NCBI RefSeq assembly: GCF_001688725.2
Contig: NZ_CP015401.2
Location: 3,410,001 to 3,474,000, forward strand
From: Bacteroides caecimuris
GTDB lineage: Bacteria > Bacteroidota > Bacteroidia > Bacteroidales > Bacteroidaceae
DNA: 64,000 nt
Direction of reading: 5' to 3'
The notes under the pieces were generated by a model. That model saw only the letters and a program-made list of their open reading frames with translations. It did not search any database and had not been told where the DNA came from. Positions within the stretch are counted from its first letter, which is position 1, and every line of letters begins with the position of its first letter. The position numbers were made by a program, and so were the translations under genes. This document shows, one piece after another, positions 51,862 to 60,525 of the stretch.

Positions 51862-53052
51862 ATGAAAATTAAATCTGGTACAGAGGAATTAATAGCCAAA
51901 TATCTCTTCGGTGATATTACAGAGCACGAAAAAAAACAACTTGACAATTGGATCAAAACCTCTCCACAACACGAAGAGCTTTTCAACCGTTTACGAACAA
52001 GCACATCATTTCGTAAGCGCTACGAAGCATATACACACATTAACTCACATCAGGCATGGAAACATTTCAAAAAGAAATATTGCCAAGTATCAGTCACATC
52101 AATTCTCCTAAAATATGCAGCTATTTTAATATTACCTATAATAATAACAGCAGGAGGATGGTACTTTTATACTGCTTCTGAAAAACAAATATCTGACAAT
52201 CCAGCCTTAGGAGATGCCATACAGCCAGGAATTCCTAAAGCTACATTAATTTTAGCCGGGAATGACAAGCAATCACTTACCCCAACATATCCTACACCAG
52301 TTAAAGTTAATCATTCCACAACTGCTATAGCTCAAAATGGTGCGCTCATCTATCCATCAACACCCAATACAAATATAGATATACCTCAAAAACAGCAGCC
52401 TGAAACGGTAGAAAAAAACACATTAACAACCGAACAGGGAAACGAATTCAGAGTAACCTTTGAAGATGGAACAACCGTACACCTCAATTATAATACAGAA
52501 ATACGGTATCCTGTAAAGTTTAACAAGTCTAAACGCATGGTTTACCTAAAGGGGGAAGCCTATTTTAAAATAGCCAAAGATGCTCGTCCTTTCTACGTTG
52601 TCACTGACCAAGGAATAATCAAACAGTATGGTACAGAATTTAATGTTAATACATTCACCCCTGGACGAACAGAAGTCGCATTAGTGAAAGGGAGTATCAG
52701 TATTATTCTTCAAGAAAGTACACAAGAACAACTCATAGAGCCGGGCCAACTGGCACACATTGAACAGGAAGGTAACAATATATCTATATACAATGTAGAT
52801 CTCACTCCCTACATAGCATGGAATGAAGGACGACTTATTTTCGAGAATCGTACTTTAGAAAATATTGTCGAAATTCTAGAACATTGGTATAATGTTAATA
52901 TTTCTTTTAGCACTTCCGAGCTTAAACAACTGCGATTTACCGGTAATATGGATCGTTATGCCACAATCAGCCCGATATTAAAAGCAATAGCACGTACTAC
53001 GAATTTACAAATAGAAATAGAAGGAAGAGAGATTTTAATCACAGACAATTAA
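51862..53052 (+). CDS. FecR-family anti-sigma factor
   Basis: A 396-residue single-pass inner-membrane regulator. The N-terminal cytoplasmic part (about 1-80) binds the sigma factor; one helix lies near 84-105 (ILLKYAAILILPIIITAGGW). The periplasmic FecR domain at about 190-290 has GNEFRVTFEDGTTVHLNYNT and GEAYFKIAKDARPFYVVT, and a DUF4974-like end follows (RTLENIVEILEHWYNVNISF). It transmits the signal from the SusC STN domain. It is separated from the sigma gene by 83 bp with a perfect hairpin, wider than in many such pairs. Confidence 0.9.
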   Translation: MKIKSGTEELIAKYLFGDITEHEKKQLDNWIKTSPQHEELFNRLRTSTSFRKRYEAYTHINSHQAWKHFKKKYCQVSVTSILLKYAAILILPIIITAGGWYFYTASEKQISDNPALGDAIQPGIPKATLILAGNDKQSLTPTYPTPVKVNHSTTAIAQNGALIYPSTPNTNIDIPQKQQPETVEKNTLTTEQGNEFRVTFEDGTTVHLNYNTEIRYPVKFNKSKRMVYLKGEAYFKIAKDARPFYVVTDQGIIKQYGTEFNVNTFTPGRTEVALVKGSISIILQESTQEQLIEPGQLAHIEQEGNNISIYNVDLTPYIAWNEGRLIFENRTLENIVEILEHWYNVNISFSTSELKQLRFTGNMDRYATISPILKAIARTTNLQIEIEGREILITDN

Positions 53053-53076
53053 TTACTAATTAAACAAGAAGAAAGA

Positions 53077-56000
53077 ATGAGAAAGACAAAAAGTAGAGAA
53101 AGAATCCGAATACTTTCTCTGGTAGTAGTATTATCACTATTACCCACAGTGCTGTTTGCCATTCCAGAAAGTGGCAAAAAAGTAACTTTAAATCTGGAAT
53201 CTGTCACTGTCAAAGATTTTTTTGAAGCTTTAAGACAACAAACCGGATTAAGCTTTGTCTACAATACAGAACAGACAAAGTCACTGAAACCCATCACTAT
53301 CCATGTAAAAGATGAAACAGTGGATAACGTACTACGTACTGTGCTTAATGGTACAGGACTTACTTATAGTATGGAAAGAGATATTGTTACCATCTCTAAA
53401 GTGGAACAACAAGGGGATAAACGTTCCGCAACCGGTATTGTATCAGATGAAGAAGGATACCCCCTGCCTGGTGTTAATGTTGTGATTAGTGATCTTCAAC
53501 GATTTGCCATAACCGACAACAATGGTAAATATAATATAGAGATTCCAACTAATACCGCATGTACTATCACCTTTTCATATATCGGTATGTCCACTCAGCA
53601 AGTAATGATTAATAGCGGTCGGAATGATGTACGAAAAAATATTACTCTAAAAAGTGATACCAAATTAGATGAGGTTATCGTTACTGGAATTTATACTCGT
53701 AAAGCGGAAAGTTTTACTGGAGCAGCAACTACTATTTCGAGCAAAGATCTGATGCGTGTCGGAAACCAGAATGTGTTCCAAAGTTTGAAAAATCTGGATC
53801 CTACAATATACATTGCAGATAATTTTGATATGGGCTCCAATCCCAATAGTGTTCCGGATATGTCAATGCGTGGAACTTCCAGTTTTCCAACGACAGAAAG
53901 CAGTTCTTTGCGCAGCAACTATCAAAATCAACCTAATCAACCCTTATTCATTCTTGATGGTTTTGAAACAACTGCCGAAACTGTGATGGATATGGATATG
54001 AATCGCATTGAAAGTATCACAATCTTAAAAGATGCCTCTGCTAAAGCATTATATGGATCAAAAGCAGCCAATGGCGTTATTGTAATTGAAACCAAACGGT
54101 TGGCAGGAAATGAACAACGCATCACTTATAATGGAAGTCTTTCGTTTGAAATGCCTGATTTAACAAGCTATGATTTATGCAATGCACTGGAAAAACTTGA
54201 AGCAGAACGTTTAGACGGAGTATATAGAAGTAGTAGCACCAATACACAAATCCAATTAGATCAATTATATAATGGACGACGAAAACTTGCATTAGAAGGA
54301 TTAGATACATACTGGTTATCCAAGCCACTTCACACTGGCATAGGACATAAACATAACCTAAATATAGAATTAGGCGATTCCCAAAATTTACGTGCAATCT
54401 TAGACCTTACTTATAATCAGATTACTGGGGTTATGAAGGGATCTGACCGCCGCAATATATCGGGTGATATAAATTTATCATACAGACATAACAAACTATT
54501 ACTAAAGAATATCCTATCAATCATATCTAACAAAAGTAATGAGTCCCCCTATGGAGAATTTAGCGAATATTCCAGAATGAATCCATATTGGCAAGCAACT
54601 GATGAAAATGGGAATATAGTTCAATGGGTAGAACAAATTGGCTCAACATCAACCAAAGTAGCTAACCCTATGTATAATTCTATTATCGGAACCTGCTTTA
54701 CTTCCAGTTATTTACAATTCACCAATAATTTTTATGCAGAATGGCAAGTTGATAAAAATTGGAAAGCAACAGCACGTATAGGAGTCTCTGAAAAACGAAA
54801 TGATATGGATGATTTCTATCCCGCCTCACATTCCATTTTTGCAAATGTTAATGATATACTTAAGCGTGGTAAGTATATTATGGAAAATGGTAAATCCAGT
54901 TCTATTTCCGGAGACTTGAATATAAACTATAATAATCAATTTGGTAAACATACTATCTTTGGAAATGCCGGTGCCTTTATCTCCGGAGAAAAATCATCGG
55001 CATATCGACACACGGCAGAAGGTTTCCCCAATAATCAGAAGGCAGATATTTCATTCGCAAAACAATATGCAGAAAACAGTACCCCTACTGGTTATTCCAC
55101 AATTAACCGTGAAGCCAGCTTCCTATTAGCCGCTTCGTATGATTATGACAATCGTTATTTAGCCGATGCAACTGTGCGGGAAAGTGCATCTTCCTTATAC
55201 GGTTCAGATAACCGTTGGGCCAATAGCTGGTCTTTTGGTATTGGATGGAACCTGCACAATGAAGCCATCTTGAAAGGTGTTGGATGGATTAAACAGTTAA
55301 AACTTCGGGCCTCAATTGGTTTGACTGGAAATCAAAACTTTGATACCAACGCAGCAATTGCTACATATAATTATTACACAGGCGTCGTATATGGAGGCTT
55401 AGCTGGCAAATTTACAGGAGCTTATTTAGCTTCCATGCCTAACTCCAAATTAAAATGGGAACAGAAAAAGGATCATAATATAGGAATCGATATGAGAGTT
55501 GCCGGATTATCCCTTTCTGTTGACTATTACTCAGCAGATACCAAAAATATGTTAACCGATGTAACAATCCCAACTTCTACAGGATTCGCAATAGTAAAAG
55601 ATAATTTAGGATTGGTACGTAATTCTGGAGTTGAAGCTAAAGCTAATTATACAATATGGCAAGGAAAAGAAGGTTTTGTAAATGTATATGGAACATTTGC
55701 CTATAACCGAAATAAAATAATTCGTTTGTCAGAGAGTATGCGGGCTTATAATGAAAAAATGATGAAACAAGCAGAAGATAATAATACCTCTGCACCTGTA
55801 TTAATGTATCAAGACGGATTATCTATGAAAACAATATGGGCAGTCCCTTCAGCCGGTATTGATCCGCAAACCGGACAGGAAACATACATTAAAAAAGATG
55901 GTACCTACACTTATACTTATTCAGCCAATGATATGGTCGCTGCTGGTAACTCCGATCCTAAGTATCGTGGTACAGGCGGTTTCACAGCCGAGTATAAAGG

Positions 56001-56406
56001 TATCGGATTAAGCGCTACTATAAGTTATCTTGCTGGTTGTCAAATGTATAATTCAACCCTCGTCAGTCGGGTGGAAAATGCAAATATTGCTTACAATGTG
56101 GATCGCCGATTGCTAATTGGTCGTTGGACTACTCCCGGACAAGTAACACCATACAAGAAATTTAACTCTAAAACAACCACACGTGCTACCACTCGCTTTG
56201 TACAGGATCGACGTGAATTATCACTCTCTTCCATCAGTGCATATTATGAGTTTCCCAGTTCCATTTATAAGAAATTAAGTATGCAACGCCTGCGTTTATC
56301 ATTCTATTTAAATGATATTGTAACGTTCTCTTCTATAAAAATAGAACGAGGTTTAAATTATCCTTTCGCAAGAAATATGTCGTTCTCATTAACAGCCACT
56401 CTCTAA
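53077..56406 (+). CDS. SusC-family TonB-dependent transporter with STN signalling domain
   Basis: A 1109-residue outer-membrane importer. Order: signal peptide (1-28), secretin/TonB short N-terminal domain (about 30-105, VTLNLESVTVKDFFEALRQQ), carboxypeptidase-regulatory-like domain (about 115-200, GIVSDEEGYPLPGVNVVISD), plug (about 205-330, with QPLFILDGFETTAETVMDMD and LKDASAKALYGSKAANGVIV), and a barrel to FSLTATL. The STN domain marks it as the ligand sensor for the FecR/ECF pair. It forms the channel capped by the SusD protein. The substrate is not readable; neighbouring proteases suggest peptides rather than glycans. Confidence 0.93.
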   Translation: MRKTKSRERIRILSLVVVLSLLPTVLFAIPESGKKVTLNLESVTVKDFFEALRQQTGLSFVYNTEQTKSLKPITIHVKDETVDNVLRTVLNGTGLTYSMERDIVTISKVEQQGDKRSATGIVSDEEGYPLPGVNVVISDLQRFAITDNNGKYNIEIPTNTACTITFSYIGMSTQQVMINSGRNDVRKNITLKSDTKLDEVIVTGIYTRKAESFTGAATTISSKDLMRVGNQNVFQSLKNLDPTIYIADNFDMGSNPNSVPDMSMRGTSSFPTTESSSLRSNYQNQPNQPLFILDGFETTAETVMDMDMNRIESITILKDASAKALYGSKAANGVIVIETKRLAGNEQRITYNGSLSFEMPDLTSYDLCNALEKLEAERLDGVYRSSSTNTQIQLDQLYNGRRKLALEGLDTYWLSKPLHTGIGHKHNLNIELGDSQNLRAILDLTYNQITGVMKGSDRRNISGDINLSYRHNKLLLKNILSIISNKSNESPYGEFSEYSRMNPYWQATDENGNIVQWVEQIGSTSTKVANPMYNSIIGTCFTSSYLQFTNNFYAEWQVDKNWKATARIGVSEKRNDMDDFYPASHSIFANVNDILKRGKYIMENGKSSSISGDLNINYNNQFGKHTIFGNAGAFISGEKSSAYRHTAEGFPNNQKADISFAKQYAENSTPTGYSTINREASFLLAASYDYDNRYLADATVRESASSLYGSDNRWANSWSFGIGWNLHNEAILKGVGWIKQLKLRASIGLTGNQNFDTNAAIATYNYYTGVVYGGLAGKFTGAYLASMPNSKLKWEQKKDHNIGIDMRVAGLSLSVDYYSADTKNMLTDVTIPTSTGFAIVKDNLGLVRNSGVEAKANYTIWQGKEGFVNVYGTFAYNRNKIIRLSESMRAYNEKMMKQAEDNNTSAPVLMYQDGLSMKTIWAVPSAGIDPQTGQETYIKKDGTYTYTYSANDMVAAGNSDPKYRGTGGFTAEYKGIGLSATISYLAGCQMYNSTLVSRVENANIAYNVDRRLLIGRWTTPGQVTPYKKFNSKTTTRATTRFVQDRRELSLSSISAYYEFPSSIYKKLSMQRLRLSFYLNDIVTFSSIKIERGLNYPFARNMSFSLTATL

Positions 56407-56417
56407 ATTTTATAAAG

Positions 56418-57920
56418 ATGAAAAAATACATATTAATCCTATTAACGTCCGTAGTAACATTATCCTCTTGCAGCGACTGGTTCGATGTTACTTCAGGGTC
56501 TGAAATTCGAGAAAAAGATCATTATAGCACTTTAGCCGGATTCCAACAATCTTTAATAGGTTGTTATATTAGCATGACAGACAATGCCCTTTATGGTAAA
56601 GAATTATCCTGGTATGCAATTGAAATATTAGGTCATCAATTTAATCCTGTGACTTCCAATTCAAGTAATAGTAGAGAAATGCAAGAATATGAAAAATTCA
56701 ATTACGACCACACACAAATATTCTCGGACATCGAAAATATCTGGGCTAAAGCATATTCTGTAATAACCAATGCCAATGAAGCATTAACTAATATGGAAGG
56801 ACAGGAGGCAAGTCTGAATGAAGTCTATTATCATGTTATCAAAGGAGAACTTCTTGCCATTCGTGCGTATATGCATTTTGATCTGTTGCGCCTGTATGGA
56901 TATGGCGATTGGAAAAACCGTTCCGCAGAATTAAATTCTAAGAAAACGATTCCATATGTAACAACCTTATCATCGATACCAACTCCTCAACGTACAGGAA
57001 AGGAGACACTTCAAATGATTATCAACGATTTGGAAGCAGCAGAAAAATTTTTGAAAGAATACGACCCTATCACAAAAAAACATCCGGCTTCTTATTACAC
57101 AAGTATAGATGCAGATGGTTTCTTTAAAGATAGAACTTTACGACTCAATTATTATGCAGTCAAAGCACTGGAAGCACGTGTATATTTATGGGAAGGCAGT
57201 AAAGAAAGCATAGACAAAGCTTTAAATGCCGCTGAAGAAATAATCAAAGCGATCGGTGATAATGGGATTGTTATGGACGATATGTATACTTACTCCTACC
57301 TGTTACCGGAAATTTCTCAATCCAACCGTTCTTTAGCATCCGAAGCTTTATTTAGCCTAGATGTTTCAGACGTTACATCCAAAATAACCTCATATATAAT
57401 CCCCAACTTCGTCAACACAGACTATACGGCTATGTATATATCTCCGACAGATGTTGAAAGTATATATGAAGGCATAAATTCAGATGTTCGTTTCACACGA
57501 ATGTTGGATCAAACCCAAGGTGATTCCAGAGGATATGTCCCTATGAAAATTCATCAAGCAAGCTTGGATGCATTCAATAAGAACCGCTTGTCTCTAATAC
57601 GCTTGCCTGAAATATTCTATATTGCTGCAGAATGCTATGCAACAAGTGCAACCCCAAATCTTGACATGGCATTACAAAGGCTAAATAAGATTCGCGAAAA
57701 CAGAGGTATCAGCACCCCTCTTGAAAATCTAAATGCAGATCAAATCATAAAAGAAATACAAAAAGAATATCACAAAGAATTCATTTCCGAAGGTGTCATG
57801 TTCTATTACTATAAGCGAACAGGCTGTAAATCCATTCCTAATTATAGTGAAGAGATGACAGATACGCAATATTTATTGCCTTATCCTACCTTCGAAATAC
57901 AATCCGGTCGTGTACAATAA
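56418..57920 (+). CDS. SusD/RagB-family surface nutrient-binding lipoprotein
   Basis: A 500-residue lipoprotein (lipobox TLSSC, Cys18). The SusD TPR-like helices are recognisable: KAYSVITNANEALTNMEGQE, IKGELLAIRAYMHFDLLRLYGYGDW and, at the C-terminus, LQRLNKIRENRG. It forms the lid of the SusC barrel and captures ligand. It starts 11 bp after susC, so it is co-transcribed. The ligand class is unknown. Confidence 0.92.
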   Translation: MKKYILILLTSVVTLSSCSDWFDVTSGSEIREKDHYSTLAGFQQSLIGCYISMTDNALYGKELSWYAIEILGHQFNPVTSNSSNSREMQEYEKFNYDHTQIFSDIENIWAKAYSVITNANEALTNMEGQEASLNEVYYHVIKGELLAIRAYMHFDLLRLYGYGDWKNRSAELNSKKTIPYVTTLSSIPTPQRTGKETLQMIINDLEAAEKFLKEYDPITKKHPASYYTSIDADGFFKDRTLRLNYYAVKALEARVYLWEGSKESIDKALNAAEEIIKAIGDNGIVMDDMYTYSYLLPEISQSNRSLASEALFSLDVSDVTSKITSYIIPNFVNTDYTAMYISPTDVESIYEGINSDVRFTRMLDQTQGDSRGYVPMKIHQASLDAFNKNRLSLIRLPEIFYIAAECYATSATPNLDMALQRLNKIRENRGISTPLENLNADQIIKEIQKEYHKEFISEGVMFYYYKRTGCKSIPNYSEEMTDTQYLLPYPTFEIQSGRVQ

Positions 57921-57931
57921 ACAATATTAAT

Positions 57932-58792
57932 ATGAAAAAAATAGTTATAAAATCAGTCTTAGCGATAAGCTGTTTCTCTTTATGCCTCATTAGTTGCGGC
58001 AAGGAAGAAATACCATATTTTGACAGTCAATATAATGCTGTCAGATTCAATTCTACGAATGAGTACGATGCAGAAACGGACATATTTAAAGGGAATTATT
58101 CTTTTCTGGAGAATCCCTTTGATGAATATGGTGAATATGAATTGCCTTTAGTTCTGGTCGGAAATGTATCGGCAGAAGACCGTACTGTGAATTATGTAAT
58201 CAATGTGGAGGAAACCACCGCCCCCGAAAACAGTTATGAAATAACTGCTGCAGTGATTCCCGCAAATAGTTTAAAAGGAACAATAAAAATAAGGCTGTTT
58301 AATACTGATGAAATACAAAATGGAGCATCATATAAACTTTATATCCAGCTAAAGGAGTCATCAACTCTAGGGTTAGGACCTAAAGAATATATCACAGCAA
58401 CGTTAAGTTGGAACAGCAATATCATTGCCCCTCCGGCAACTGAACGATATTTATGGATGACATATAATTCACTAATAAAATCATCTCTAGCTCCAACCTC
58501 TTCTTCTACAACGGCTTATAGTTCCAATGCTTTAAAAACAATTGTAACAGCTTTAGACTGGGATGATTGGGACGATATGACTGCGCATCCTGACCAGCCA
58601 CAGAGACCAACATATTTTACATATAAATATCTCGCCAATTATAGATTATTCGTAACCGACAAATCATATGAAGCTTATGCTGCAAAATTAGCGGATTATC
58701 TAAAAAAGTATCAGAAAGAACATCCCGATGCCCCCCTAGTTCATAACGAAGGTAATTTGAAAGGACAAATTATAGAAGCCAGAACATATTAA
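57932..58792 (+). CDS. DUF4843-type lipoprotein
   Basis: A 286-residue lipoprotein (lipobox CLISC, Cys22, then GKEE). The pattern AVRFNSTNEYDAETDIFKGN, VLVGNVSAEDRTVNYVINVE and KGTIKIRLFNTDEIQNGASY matches the DUF4843 family, which regularly follows SusD together with a PKD-like lipoprotein and metalloproteases. Probably a surface accessory binding protein. The start is 11 bp after the susD stop. The family call is by pattern. Confidence 0.75.
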   Translation: MKKIVIKSVLAISCFSLCLISCGKEEIPYFDSQYNAVRFNSTNEYDAETDIFKGNYSFLENPFDEYGEYELPLVLVGNVSAEDRTVNYVINVEETTAPENSYEITAAVIPANSLKGTIKIRLFNTDEIQNGASYKLYIQLKESSTLGLGPKEYITATLSWNSNIIAPPATERYLWMTYNSLIKSSLAPTSSSTTAYSSNALKTIVTALDWDDWDDMTAHPDQPQRPTYFTYKYLANYRLFVTDKSYEAYAAKLADYLKKYQKEHPDAPLVHNEGNLKGQIIEARTY

Positions 58793-58813
58793 TTTATATA
58801 ATTCTATAAAATT

Positions 58814-60493
58814 ATGAAGAAAAATAATATAACTCAATTAATAATATTATTGCTGCCTAATATTCTCTGGTTTACTTCTTGTTATGAGGATAAAAGTTCA
58901 TTTGTAACAAACCTTATTCCAGAAGTACAAATTAGTATAAACGATAAAAATCAAGAAAATTCAATATACGTAGGTTATCAATCTCCTGTCGATATTGTAC
59001 CATCTATTACCCAAGATGGTTTTGATGGTTCTAATTTGCGCTATGAATGGGCTGTAACCGAGGAACCCTCAACTAGCAATCCTGTTTATGAAATTATTGG
59101 TACAGAAAAAGACTTTCATGGTATTATAAATCGTCCTATATCAAATGGAGCCTATACGTTAAAATTGACTGTAACAGATGTAGCAAATGATAACTTACAA
59201 TATATTTATTCTTGGGAATTATATGTACAAAGTAGCTTTCTAGACGGATTGTTAATCGCAGATAGTGAAAACGGAACAACAACAGATTTCACTTTGATTA
59301 ACAATTCTCAAATAACAAATCAATATACAAAAGAAGAAAGAATATTTCGTCACATACTAGAAACTGCTAATGGAGCAGCATATGATGAATTATTAACTTC
59401 ATTAACCTATGAGGTGATGGGGAACACAGCAATACTTGGTAGTTCTCACTTAAATCAGATTTGGGCTATTTCTTCCACAGGAAAAAGCATTCGTTTCAAC
59501 TGTGAGGACTATTCAATAAACGGGACATGGGAAGATGAAAAAATATTTTTATATTGCCCCACCGATTTCCAAATAAAATCTTATATTCGTTCTTCACAAC
59601 TTTTCATCGCTTATACAAATAATGGACTATATTCATTCTTAAACGTAGCAGGTAATAAATTCTCTATGCCTAATTCTGTTTTTAATGGATTTGAAATCAA
59701 TAACAATGTATATGCAGCAAATTCTTCATATAGTATTGGTGACAATCATTTAGTATGGTTAGATAAACCCAAAGGTGCCTTTTATTCCTTAAATGGCACG
59801 AGTTATAACACATGTACTCCGTATATCTCAAATCCAGATTTCGATCCTAATGACATGGGGAGTCAAACAGCTATTGCCGCAACAAGTTCTCAAGATGGCT
59901 CATTGGCCACTTTCTTACTTAAAGACGATAATAGTGGAAATTATGCTATTTACACTTTAAGCCAATATAAAGCAGAAGAAGGACATTATGAAGATCCTGA
60001 TAATTGGGAGGGATGGATTGTGACTTCACCAGAACAACCAGCAGCTGCAAAAAACAAATATATTATTCCAGCGGCAGGCAAAAACTTATTAGACAAAGCT
60101 GTATCTATTTTCTTCGGACATACAAATAATGTATTATATGTAGTAACAGATGCAGCTATATATTCATTCACATATGGTATGGGAAATGAAGTATCTGTCT
60201 CCACCACCTCACAGTTTACCCCCAGTAACGGAGAAAAAATCACAAAAGCCAAGCTATATCAACAAGGACAATACACTAATCAATTAGATGTAATGACTGG
60301 TAATCCACCAACTATTTCCCCCAATGCATGGAATAACAAAGCCCTCATTATTGTGACACAATCCGCAGAATTTAACGGAAAAGTTTCAATAGTTCCGATG
60401 AAACAGGCCGGTGCAGGTACCTTGGACGTATCCCAAGCACTTGTTTATGATGGTTTTGGCAAAATTCTAGATGTAACGACAACAGGATATTAA
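58814..60493 (+). CDS. PKD-like-family lipoprotein
   Basis: A 559-residue lipoprotein (lipobox WFTSC, Cys23, then YEDKSS). Residues about 30-145 form a PKD-like immunoglobulin fold (DGFDGSNLRYEWAVTEEPST, GAYTLKLTVTDVANDNLQY). The rest is beta-rich and may be a propeller (KSIRFNCEDYSINGTWEDEK, LYVVTDAAIYSFTYGMGNEV). It is typical of SusCD loci of the metalloprotease-bearing type. It starts 21 bp after the DUF4843 gene. The sequence is notably A+T-rich. Confidence 0.78.
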   Translation: MKKNNITQLIILLLPNILWFTSCYEDKSSFVTNLIPEVQISINDKNQENSIYVGYQSPVDIVPSITQDGFDGSNLRYEWAVTEEPSTSNPVYEIIGTEKDFHGIINRPISNGAYTLKLTVTDVANDNLQYIYSWELYVQSSFLDGLLIADSENGTTTDFTLINNSQITNQYTKEERIFRHILETANGAAYDELLTSLTYEVMGNTAILGSSHLNQIWAISSTGKSIRFNCEDYSINGTWEDEKIFLYCPTDFQIKSYIRSSQLFIAYTNNGLYSFLNVAGNKFSMPNSVFNGFEINNNVYAANSSYSIGDNHLVWLDKPKGAFYSLNGTSYNTCTPYISNPDFDPNDMGSQTAIAATSSQDGSLATFLLKDDNSGNYAIYTLSQYKAEEGHYEDPDNWEGWIVTSPEQPAAAKNKYIIPAAGKNLLDKAVSIFFGHTNNVLYVVTDAAIYSFTYGMGNEVSVSTTSQFTPSNGEKITKAKLYQQGQYTNQLDVMTGNPPTISPNAWNNKALIIVTQSAEFNGKVSIVPMKQAGAGTLDVSQALVYDGFGKILDVTTTGY

Positions 60494-60525
60494 TCTAATT
60501 TCATAAAAATACATTAAGAACTGAT